Assembly: GCA_964630755.1 (NCBI GenBank)
Contig: CAZVYS010000037.1
Coordinates: 1 to 5,791, forward strand
Direction of reading: 5' to 3'
Source of the DNA: CAZVYS01 sp964630755
GTDB lineage: Bacteria > Patescibacteriota > Microgenomatia > UBA1400 > CG1-02-47-37
Length of the DNA: 5,791 nucleotides
Part shown: piece after piece, positions 1 through 4,822 of the stretch
Layout of the letters: every line of letters begins with the position of its first letter
How positions within the stretch are numbered: position 1 is the first letter of the stretch
Program-made: the position numbers and the translations under genes
Notes under the pieces: model-generated
Databases searched by the model: none
What the model saw: only the letters and a program-made list of their open reading frames with translations
What the model was told of the DNA's origin: nothing

Positions 1-49
1 GACCTCATCGTCCCAAACGACGCGCGCTAGCCAACTGCGCTACGCCCCG
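1..49 (-). tRNA. tRNA-Pro(UGG), 3' part cut by window edge
   Basis: Read on the minus strand from 49, the sequence folds as the 5' two-thirds of a tRNA: acceptor 5' strand CGGGGCG (49-43), D stem GCGC/GCGC around a loop containing GG, anticodon stem CGTCG/CGATG with one G-T pair, and loop TTTGGGA. The anticodon is TGG (15-13), followed by G37, as expected for proline tRNAs. The T arm and 3' acceptor strand lie outside the window. It starts 14 bases after tRNA-Leu and is probably transcribed with it. Confidence 0.93.
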
Positions 50-63
50 ATTTTGAATATTTG

Positions 64-146
64 TGGCCAGGGTGGGACTCGAACCCACACCCGCAAAGCG
101 GACAGCATTTTAAGTGCTGCGTGTCTACCAGTTTCACCACCAGGCC
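64..146 (-). tRNA. tRNA-Leu(UAA)
   Basis: A complete 83-base class II tRNA. The D stem is GTG/CAC, with the AAACTGGTAGA loop typical of leucine tRNAs. The anticodon stem CAGCA/TGCTG encloses loop CTTAAAA with anticodon TAA (112-110). A long variable arm (CCGC/GCGG) is followed by the T arm GTGGG-TTCGAGT-CCCAC and discriminator A (64). The acceptor stem GGCCTGG/CCTGGCC has a T-T mismatch at the fifth pair (142/69). CCA is not encoded (the sequence continues CAA), so it must be added by tRNA nucleotidyltransferase. The gene lies 27 bases after the 87-residue gene. Confidence 0.97.
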
Positions 147-157
147 TTAATAAGTTT

Positions 158-166
158 ATTTTACCA
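158..166 (-). promoter_or_regulatory. Extended -10 promoter of tRNA-Leu/tRNA-Pro
   Basis: On the minus strand TGGTAAAAT (166-158) is an extended -10 element (TGn plus 5 of 6 matches to TATAAT). It sits 11 bases before the mature 5' end of tRNA-Leu, so a start near 151 would leave a very short 5' trailer. No convincing -35 is visible, which is acceptable for an extended -10. Read-through from the 87-residue gene is also possible, because I see no terminator between them. Confidence 0.45.
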
Positions 167-173
167 GCTAATC

Positions 174-437
174 CTAAACATCGCCATTCTCTTTTATCTT
201 CTCATTTTCATATGGAGCTACCACTCTTCTGTAAAACTCATCTTTAATGGCTGTTAAAACGCCAATAGCACGATTGTAGTGAAAGTATTTCTTTGGATAT
301 ACCTTTTTGACTATTTTAGTAACCAAATAGTTCAAATCTCCATCTTGAGCTTCAACTGGACGAGACTTTAAATACTCAACTACTGGTTTTATTAACTTGT
401 CAATTTGCGGCCTATCATTTTGTTTAATATATGGCAT
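174..437 (-). CDS. Conserved small protein (87 aa), CPR/phage-type family of unknown function
   Basis: The 87-residue soluble protein opens with MPYI. It has a central GDLNYLVT (33-40), an AIGVL-x-x-I segment (57-64), EFYRR (67-71), and ends APYE...KIKENGDV. I recognise this pattern as a small family of unknown function common in CPR genomes and some phages (I believe DUF6899, from memory). No catalytic motif or membrane segment is visible, and the motif-rich C-terminal half is probably helical. The ATG start is well supported: a near-perfect Shine-Dalgarno site lies just upstream. The gene follows the stop of the 134-residue gene by 15 bases, so the two form an operon. The stop is TAG. Family recognition is moderately sure; the function is unknown. 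Confidence 0.88.
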   Translation of the reverse strand: MPYIKQNDRPQIDKLIKPVVEYLKSRPVEAQDGDLNYLVTKIVKKVYPKKYFHYNRAIGVLTAIKDEFYRRVVAPYENEKIKENGDV

Positions 438-441
438 ACAA

Positions 442-448
442 CCTCCTT
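442..448 (-). promoter_or_regulatory. Strong Shine-Dalgarno site of the 87-aa gene
   Basis: AAGGAGG on the minus strand, 4 bases before the ATG at 437. It occupies the 15-base gap behind the stop codon of the 134-residue gene. It shows that this operon-internal gene is translated by SD pairing, in contrast to the SD-less genes in the window that sit directly behind a -10 box. Confidence 0.8.
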
Positions 449-452
449 AAAG

Positions 453-857
453 TTATTCTACACTATCTTGAGCTGATTTTATTATATTTGATATTGCATA
501 GATATTTTGAGCTGTCTTCTCTGAAGCATCAGTTAAACCAGTTTCAATTTCTAAACCAAAAAGCTCAAACTCATTAACTAACAATGCCCAATTATTACTA
601 AACGTTTTCTCTATTGCGATTAAAAATTTAAATGCTTGAGTATAATTTGCATCTTTATCCTCAATCATCGCAGCTCTACCTCCATGTAGAATAAATTCAG
701 TAACAGATAGCATTACCATTTCAAGAGCAACTTGTTTAGCTTTGGTTACGCTAATCTTAGAAATGTCAATTTCTTCAATTCTACTGTAAGCCTCACTCAT
801 TACAAGGGGAGGATTAACTTGACGGTGATCAATACTATTTTTTTCTGTTTCACTCAT
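453..857 (-). CDS. Hypothetical protein, 134 aa, probably all-helical
   Basis: I do not recognise this protein. It has a polar N-terminus (residues 1-25), then mostly amphipathic helix-like sequence. A conserved-looking core runs around TEFILHGGRAAMIEDKD (53-69), and an aromatic/acidic stretch NNWALLVNEFELFGLEIE follows (88-105). There is no signal peptide or membrane segment and no cysteine. It is the first gene of a two-gene unit with the 87-residue protein. The ATG at 857 is only 5 bases behind an extended -10 box, so the mRNA would begin at or next to the start codon. An internal ATG at codon 20 (MSEAYSR) is an alternative start. Codon use and AT content match the neighbours. Function unknown. 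Confidence 0.8.
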   Translation of the reverse strand: MSETEKNSIDHRQVNPPLVMSEAYSRIEEIDISKISVTKAKQVALEMVMLSVTEFILHGGRAAMIEDKDANYTQAFKFLIAIEKTFSNNWALLVNEFELFGLEIETGLTDASEKTAQNIYAISNIIKSAQDSVE

Positions 858-862
858 TCCTG

Positions 863-871
863 ATTATACCA
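863..871 (-). promoter_or_regulatory. Extended -10 promoter, leaderless start of the 134-aa gene
   Basis: TGGTATAAT on the minus strand (871-863) is a perfect -10 hexamer with the TGn extension. The hexamer ends 5 bases before the ATG at 857. Transcription normally starts about 7 bases after the hexamer, which would be within the start codon region, so the transcript is probably leaderless or nearly so. The element lies between tRNA-Gln and the gene. Confidence 0.55.
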
Positions 872-891
872 CAATACTATAGGTTATAATG

Positions 892-962
892 TTGCCGGGC
901 TAGGATTCGAACCTAGAATAAAAGCTTCAAAGGCTCCTGTGATGCCATTTCACTACCCGGCA
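892..962 (-). tRNA. tRNA-Gln(UUG)
   Basis: A complete 71-base tRNA. The acceptor TGCCGGG/CCCGGCA is fully paired. The D stem GTGA/TCAC has a short loop AATGGCA. The anticodon stem GGAGC/GCTTT has two G-T pairs, with loop CTTTGAA and anticodon TTG (930-928). The variable loop has 4 bases and the T arm is CTAGG-TTCGAAT-CCTAG. Discriminator A is at 892 and CCA is not encoded. The first pair is U1-A72, the known identity feature of tRNA-Gln made by the Glu-tRNA(Gln) amidotransferase route in many bacteria. That fits a cell charging glutamine through GatCAB, but this is inference. It lies 18 bases after lspA. Confidence 0.96.
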
Positions 963-974
963 ATTTACTAGAGT

Positions 975-983
975 ATTTTATCA
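975..983 (-). promoter_or_regulatory. Extended -10 promoter of tRNA-Gln overlapping the lspA stop codon
   Basis: TGATAAAAT on the minus strand (983-975): the TGA stop of lspA supplies the TG of an extended -10 element (TGn plus TAAAAT). It ends 12 bases before the tRNA-Gln 5' end. The same TGnTAAAAT shape is found before tRNA-Leu. No good -35 is visible. The lspA stop is also followed in frame by TAA, giving a tandem stop inside the same element. Confidence 0.45.
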
Positions 984-1397
984 CAAATCTACTTTATTCT
1001 TCTTTAACATCTTGGTAAAAATCAAAACACAACCCACTACTATCATCACATCGGCTAAATTAAACACACTTAAAGTTAGTAGGGGAATCATGTCTATCAC
1101 ATACCCATAAATCAACCGATCAAAAAGGTTGCTAAATCCCCCAAAGATAATCAATAAAAATCCTATTGACAAATCTTTGACTCCTTTTCTCATACTTCTA
1201 ATCATCCAAAATACTAACCCAATAAGTGTTAAAATCGATCCGAATATTATAAATGTTTGATTTATCTTAATCATATATAAACCTGGATTCTCACTAACTA
1301 CCATCACTCCATTCAAAGCCAAAATTTTAACTAACCTATCTATTACCACTCCTATCCATACTCCTAACATTCCTTTTTTCATACCTAAGCTTCTCAT
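981..1397 (-). CDS. lspA: Lipoprotein signal peptidase (signal peptidase II)
   Basis: LspA is an inner-membrane aspartyl protease that cuts the signal peptide of diacylglyceryl-modified prolipoproteins just before the lipidated cysteine. At 138 residues it is slightly short for the family (about 150-165). Four hydrophobic segments are visible, near 10-30, 46-66, 76-92 and 104-128. Family motifs are present: D20 in DRLVK; N37 in NPGL, in place of the usual NxGxAF; GGFSNLFDR (86-94) with N90 and catalytic D93; YVIDMI (99-104); and FNLADV (112-117) with N113, A115 and catalytic D116. The start is uncertain: ATG at 1397 or ATG at 1382 (MKKGMLG), since neither has a convincing SD. It is followed 18 bases later by tRNA-Gln. 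It ends TGA then TAA in frame. Confidence 0.93.
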   Translation of the reverse strand: MRSLGMKKGMLGVWIGVVIDRLVKILALNGVMVVSENPGLYMIKINQTFIIFGSILTLIGLVFWMIRSMRKGVKDLSIGFLLIIFGGFSNLFDRLIYGYVIDMIPLLTLSVFNLADVMIVVGCVLIFTKMLKKNKVDL

Positions 1398-1410
1398 ATA
1401 CTCAATATTT

Positions 1411-1416
1411 ACTATA
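1411..1416 (-). promoter_or_regulatory. -10 box of lspA
   Basis: TATAGT on the minus strand, 13 bases before the ATG at 1397. A start near 1404 would leave a leader of about 6 bases. Its -35 is not recognisable. It lies back to back with the -10 of the divergent 73-residue gene, with 8 bases between them, so polymerase is unlikely to occupy both at once. Confidence 0.35.
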
Positions 1417-1424
1417 CTTCATTG

Positions 1425-1430
1425 TATAAT
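1425..1430 (+). promoter_or_regulatory. -10 box of the 73-aa membrane protein gene
   Basis: A perfect TATAAT on the plus strand, preceded by TTG. A start near 1437 would give a leader of about 28 bases that contains the Shine-Dalgarno site. The -35 is weak. It is the only promoter in the window that clearly feeds a conventional leadered mRNA. Confidence 0.5.
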
Positions 1431-1452
1431 AAATAAGCTCATAAACTATTTT

Positions 1453-1458
1453 AAGGAG
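1453..1458 (+). promoter_or_regulatory. Shine-Dalgarno site of the 73-aa gene
   Basis: AAGGAG with a 6-base spacer to the ATG at 1465. It fixes the start codon and suggests efficient translation. Confidence 0.8.
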
Positions 1459-1464
1459 ATAAAC

Positions 1465-1686
1465 ATGACTGACTACACTTACGTAAAAGACACTGGTGAA
1501 GTAACTGAACACCAAGGCTTAGACTCAATGATGATGAAAAAAGACTACTATGCCTCCATGAAGCATGGCATGAAATCCAATCATGCCTGCACCGGCTGGC
1601 ACTCAGCGATGGGTGTCCTCACCTGGCTAGCCTTTATGGCTCTTTTAGTAGCCCTAGCTCGCTACTTCTGGAAAAAAGCTGAATAG
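1465..1686 (+). CDS. Small single-pass membrane protein (73 aa), unknown function
   Basis: The N-terminal half is polar. A Met/His-rich stretch runs from about 22 to 49 (M22-M24, M32, H34, M36, H40, C42, H46, M49). One membrane helix follows (about 47-67, ending LVALARYFW), with a short basic tail KKAE, so the N-terminus is probably outside. There is no cleavable signal peptide. I do not know the family, though small proteins ending in a helix plus RYFWKK are familiar from CPR-type genomes. By my count G+C is 102/222 (46%), well above the neighbouring genes. Many codons end in C (GAC, TAC, ACC, GCC, GGC), and with a perfect -10 and good SD this suggests high expression. It diverges from lspA and converges on the UvrA-like gene with 8 bases between stops. 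Confidence 0.82.
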   Translation: MTDYTYVKDTGEVTEHQGLDSMMMKKDYYASMKHGMKSNHACTGWHSAMGVLTWLAFMALLVALARYFWKKAE

Positions 1687-1689
1687 CTT
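1672..1689 (-). terminator. Weak intrinsic terminator of the UvrA-like gene
   Basis: On the minus strand AAGCT-ATTC-AGCTT (1689-1676) forms a 5-pair hairpin running into a T tract (T6 at 1677-1672, two of them in the stem), just behind the stop at 1695. Only two pairs are G-C, so it is weak. It lies inside the last codons of the convergent 73-residue gene. Confidence 0.3.
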
Positions 1690-1694
1690 AGCCA

Positions 1695-3950
1695 CTACAT
1701 TTCAAGTGATTTCCTCAGCCACTCTCCAGTGTGTGATTTTTTCTCATTTATTAACTCTCTAGGTGTTCCCTCAAACACTATCTCACCACCACACTCTCCA
1801 CCATCTGGACCAAGATCTATAATCCAATCTGCTTGGCTTATTACATCTAAGTTATGCTCAACTACAATCACACTATTACCGCCATCAACTAAACGATTAA
1901 GTAGTTCCATTAGCTTCTCAATATCAGACATATGTAAACCAGTAGTTGGCTCATCAAGTATATAAACTTCGCCATTTTTGTGTAACTGACTTGCTAACTT
2001 TATCCTCTGTGCTTCACCTCCAGATAAAGTATTCAAAGGTTGTCCTAATTCTAAATAGTCCAACCCTACTGCTGTCAAAATCTCTAATCTCTTTTTTATT
2101 TTCTCATTCTCAAAAAACCCAAAAGCCTCTAAAGCTGTCATTTTTAAAACTTCTGCAATATTTTTGCCTTTAACTTTATGCAGTAACACTTCACCTTTGT
2201 ACCTCCTCCCTTCACACTCACTGCAAATTACCTGTACATCATCTAAAAAGTGCATCTCGACCTTTTTATGTCCAAAACCCTTGCATTTCTTACACCCACC
2301 AAGCGAGTTAAAACTAAAATCTCCTAAATGTTGGCCTGTTTCTTGACTAAACTTTTTTCTTATTAAGCCAAACACTCCAATATAAGTAGCTGGAATCGAT
2401 TTAGAAGATCGACCCACACCTGTTTGATCCACTACCACAGCCAATGGATATTTTTTTGCTAATAGATCTAAAATCAAACTGCTTTTGCCTGAACCAGCTA
2501 CTCCAGTCACTGCTACTAATACTTCTTTTGGGACTTTTACACTAATACTCTTTAAGTTGTGCAAACTTGCTTTTTTAATTTCTAAAAACCCTCGAGCTTT
2601 TCTATAAACTTTTTTAAGCAATCTCGACTGCTTTTTTAAACTCTTAGCTGTGACTGATCCTGATTTTTTTAAAAGATTTCTCAAACTACCCTGAAAGATC
2701 AACTCACCTCCAAAACTACCAGCCTTAGGACCAATATCAACAATCTGATCCGCCGACTTAATTATCTCAACATCATGTTCTACTACTAAAACACTATTGC
2801 CTTGCTTTTTCAATTTATTCAACTGACTAATTAAGTGATTAATATCTCTTGGATGTAAACCCACACTAGGTTCATCTAATACATAAACTAACTCCACTAA
2901 ATCACTACCTAGCTGTTTGGCCATCTTAACTCTTTGTGACTCTCCGCCAGATAATGTAGCTACTGGTCTATTTAAAGATAAATACGAAACACCAATATCA
3001 ATTAAACTAGTCAAAGACCAAACCATCTTTCTTATAATCGCATCTGCCACAGGCCCTTTTACGTTTACTAAAAAATCTCTTAAATCAACTAACTGCATCT
3101 TAGTTAAATCTGAGATTGTCTTACCTTTTATCTTAACTTTATTTGCTTTTTGGCTAAGCCGAGAGCCCTGACAAATGTCACAAAACTCTAATGAAAAGAA
3201 CCGACCGCATTGTTGAGCACTTAAATCAGACGTGCCTCTTTTATCAATTCTTCGTCTTTTTATTCCTACAACTAACCCCTCAAATCCATAACTTTGAACA
3301 AATCCTTGTTCATCTGTATCACTTAACTCAATTCTCTCTGAGTAAAGTAATTTTTTTAACTCTTCCTCACTAAAATCTTTTAATGGCTTATCCATATCAA
3401 ATAAATGACTAGCCCTAACTATATTCAATCGTCTTCCTCCTAAAGCATACTCAGAATATCTTATGGCTCCTTCATTTAAAGATTTATCCCAATCTAATAG
3501 ATTATCTTTATTTAAAACTAGCTTTTCTCCTAATCCCTTACACTCTACGCAAGCTCCCTCAGCTGTGTTAAAAGAGAACAAATTTGAGTCGCCAATTCTC
3601 GGCACCCCACAACGAGAGAACAACAACCTCATATATGTATAAATCTGGGTGACTGTGCCAATAGTAGAACGGGGATTGCGACCAAGTCTTTTCTGATCAA
3701 CTACTACAACAGGGGATAAATTGTTAATCTGATCTACCTCTGGCTTACTATACTTTGGTAAATATTTTCTTGATTGAGTAGATAAAGACTCAAAAAACTG
3801 CCGATTCGACTCAGCTACTAAAGTATCAAAAACCAGCGAAGACTTACCAGATCCAGACACGCCAGTGAACACCACTAGCTTCTGACGGGGAATCTTAATA
3901 TCTATTCCTTTTAAATTATGTTGTCTGGCATTTTTAACAACTACATCCAT
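1695..3950 (-). CDS. uvrA: Short (class II, DrrC-like) UvrA-type double ABC ATPase lacking the UvrB-binding domain
   Basis: UvrA proteins are DNA-binding ATPases with two ABC modules. NBD I: Walker A GVSGSGKSS (30-38), signature LSGGESQR (333-340), Walker B with E360, switch H392. NBD II: Walker A GVAGSGKSS (483-491), LSGGEAQR (642-649), Walker B YILDEP, H699. Zinc cysteines are C134/C137, C257/C260 and C553-x2-C556-x19-C576-x2-C579. The last set has the same spacing as the DNA-binding zinc module of canonical UvrA. After FSRCGVP (111-117) the chain goes almost directly to FSFN (125-128), where canonical UvrA carries the roughly 110-residue UvrB-binding domain. The segment after Walker A II is also shortened. 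Total 751 residues against about 940. It therefore probably cannot load UvrB. Short UvrAs include DrrC of daunorubicin producers. It diverges from a MerR/GyrI-type regulator. The frame is intact, the ATG lies 9 bases behind a -10 box with no SD, and the stop is TAG. Confidence 0.93.
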   Translation of the reverse strand: MDVVVKNARQHNLKGIDIKIPRQKLVVFTGVSGSGKSSLVFDTLVAESNRQFFESLSTQSRKYLPKYSKPEVDQINNLSPVVVVDQKRLGRNPRSTIGTVTQIYTYMRLLFSRCGVPRIGDSNLFSFNTAEGACVECKGLGEKLVLNKDNLLDWDKSLNEGAIRYSEYALGGRRLNIVRASHLFDMDKPLKDFSEEELKKLLYSERIELSDTDEQGFVQSYGFEGLVVGIKRRRIDKRGTSDLSAQQCGRFFSLEFCDICQGSRLSQKANKVKIKGKTISDLTKMQLVDLRDFLVNVKGPVADAIIRKMVWSLTSLIDIGVSYLSLNRPVATLSGGESQRVKMAKQLGSDLVELVYVLDEPSVGLHPRDINHLISQLNKLKKQGNSVLVVEHDVEIIKSADQIVDIGPKAGSFGGELIFQGSLRNLLKKSGSVTAKSLKKQSRLLKKVYRKARGFLEIKKASLHNLKSISVKVPKEVLVAVTGVAGSGKSSLILDLLAKKYPLAVVVDQTGVGRSSKSIPATYIGVFGLIRKKFSQETGQHLGDFSFNSLGGCKKCKGFGHKKVEMHFLDDVQVICSECEGRRYKGEVLLHKVKGKNIAEVLKMTALEAFGFFENEKIKKRLEILTAVGLDYLELGQPLNTLSGGEAQRIKLASQLHKNGEVYILDEPTTGLHMSDIEKLMELLNRLVDGGNSVIVVEHNLDVISQADWIIDLGPDGGECGGEIVFEGTPRELINEKKSHTGEWLRKSLEM

Positions 3951-3959
3951 AAGTTAGCT

Positions 3960-3990
3960 ACTATAAACTATGCCCCAAGGTCATACGCAA
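3960..3990 (-). promoter_or_regulatory. MerR-type promoter of the UvrA-like gene (19-base spacer)
   Basis: On the minus strand: -35 TTGCGT (3990-3985), a spacer of exactly 19 bases (3984-3966), and -10 TATAGT (3965-3960). The expected start near 3953 leaves a leader of only 2-3 bases before the ATG at 3950. A 19-base spacer is too long for normal polymerase and is the hallmark of promoters activated by MerR-family proteins; a MerR-family gene starts 56 bases away. The -35 matches consensus only at TTG, so the reading depends on the context. Confidence 0.5.
3969..3985. promoter_or_regulatory. Candidate operator for the MerR-family regulator (imperfect dyad)
   Basis: TATGCCCCAAGGTCATA is a 17-base imperfect inverted repeat: arms TATG/CATA plus inner CC/GG, 6 of 8 pairs matching around the central A at 3977. 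It lies almost centrally in the 19-base spacer of the uvrA-side promoter and covers the -35 region of the regulator gene's own promoter. Binding could thus activate the ATPase gene and repress the regulator gene. Function is inferred from position. Confidence 0.4.
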
Positions 3991-3994
3991 GAGG

Positions 3995-4000
3995 TATAAT
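3995..4000 (+). promoter_or_regulatory. -10 box and leaderless start of the MerR-family gene
   Basis: A perfect TATAAT, 6 bases before the ATG at 4007, so transcription should begin at or beside the start codon. There is no SD. The -35 region (about 3972-3977, GCCCCA) is poor and overlaps the candidate operator. Confidence 0.5.
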
Positions 4001-4006
4001 ATATTT

Positions 4007-4792
4007 ATGCTAACCACTCAACAATTTGCAGATTTGTGTAACACTACCAAGAAAACAATCATTCATTACCATAAGATTGGTCTACTAAAACCTACAAAAC
4101 TCAAAGATCAGAATCGCTTGTATCTCCCTAAACAAGTCCTTACTTTTCAAAAAATAACTCTACTTAAATCTTTAGGCTTAACATTAAACCAAACCAAACA
4201 GCATCTAAAAAAAGACTCTTCTTTATCAAGGCTCTTTACAGCTAGAAAATCTGAGCTAACCAAGGAAAAAGATAAACTAATCAAAAAAATTAACAAACTA
4301 GATGAGTTTACTTCTAGCCTTCAATCAGATAAAAACTTAATTACTCCAATAATTAAAACAATCAAGCCATATTATTTCTATGGTTTAGATAAAACTGGAC
4401 GTTATGTAGACATTGATTCCCACCAAAAAGAAATATTTTCTCTTGTAGGAGATAATAAAAATATAGAAGCTGGCTTAACTATCTTTTATACCCCTAACTA
4501 CTCTCCTCATGAATGCAAAATGACTGCTGGAGTTTTACTTAATCATCAACCAACTACTAAAAATAAAGGGCTAAAATTAATTAAAGTTCCTCAACACAAA
4601 GCAGTTTCCTACACTCACACCGGGCCATACTCTTTCATGTCTTACATCTGGCAATACATGGATAAATTTGTTCTTGATAAGAAATTAAAACGCCACCCCG
4701 ATCTTGCCACCAGAGAATTTTACAGAATCGGACCTTTAATAGAAAAAGACGAATACAACTATGTTACCGAACTTCAAATCCCGATTCTTTAA
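4007..4792 (+). CDS. MerR-family transcriptional regulator with GyrI-like (BmrR-type) ligand-binding domain
   Basis: The 261-residue protein has the BmrR/BltR layout. Residues 1-70 are the MerR winged helix-turn-helix (LTTQQFADLCNTTKKTIIHY, then KIGLLKPTK and NRLYLPKQV, then LLKSLGLTLNQ). Residues 73-107 form a charged dimerisation helix. Residues 119-260 match a GyrI-like/AraC effector-binding domain, with the typical HTGPYSFMSYIWQYM (204-218) and the ending TELQIPI (254-260) carrying E255. Such domains bind bulky, often cationic or aromatic compounds, and the protein then activates a promoter with an over-long spacer. The divergent UvrA-like gene has such a promoter, so it is the likely target. 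There is no SD; the start lies 6 bases behind a -10 box. The ligand is unknown. No cysteine pattern of metal or redox sensors (MerR, SoxR) is seen. Confidence 0.92.
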   Translation: MLTTQQFADLCNTTKKTIIHYHKIGLLKPTKLKDQNRLYLPKQVLTFQKITLLKSLGLTLNQTKQHLKKDSSLSRLFTARKSELTKEKDKLIKKINKLDEFTSSLQSDKNLITPIIKTIKPYYFYGLDKTGRYVDIDSHQKEIFSLVGDNKNIEAGLTIFYTPNYSPHECKMTAGVLLNHQPTTKNKGLKLIKVPQHKAVSYTHTGPYSFMSYIWQYMDKFVLDKKLKRHPDLATREFYRIGPLIEKDEYNYVTELQIPIL

Positions 4793-4809
4793 CCTAATAA
4801 ATCATTAAC

Positions 4810-4815
4810 TAGAAT
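4810..4815 (+). promoter_or_regulatory. Possible -10 box, leaderless start of the 293-aa gene
   Basis: TAGAAT (5 of 6 matches to TATAAT) ends 7 bases before the ATG at 4823, the same spacing seen before the MerR-family gene. No SD precedes this ATG. In AT-rich DNA such a hexamer can occur by chance, and the gene may instead be read from the regulator promoter 30 bases upstream of its start. Confidence 0.3.
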
Positions 4816-4822
4816 CTAAAAC

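Noticed and set aside
53..247. Plus-strand 64-codon open frame
   Set aside because: It runs through the antisense of tRNA-Leu and the end of the 87-aa gene and has no SD; its start peptide is the usual artefact of reading a tRNA backwards.
981..983. TGA recoded as glycine (code 25, as in Gracilibacteria)
   Set aside because: The only in-frame TGA is the lspA stop, followed at once by TAA. The long genes contain no internal TGA and use GGN for glycine, so the standard code is simpler.
1721..1742. Hairpin plus T6 on the plus strand behind the 73-aa gene as its terminator
   Set aside because: Only three base pairs form before the T run, and it lies inside the coding end of the UvrA-like gene.
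1729..3373. Several plus-strand open frames of 60-84 codons
   Set aside because: All lie antisense to the intact UvrA-like gene, have Ser/Leu/Pro/Thr-rich shadow composition and no start signals.
3971..3994. Wider CCTC...GGGG half-site palindrome like the SoxR/MerR operator
   Set aside because: Arms match poorly (about half the positions) and the spacing is 22 instead of 18 bases; the 3969-3985 dyad is better.
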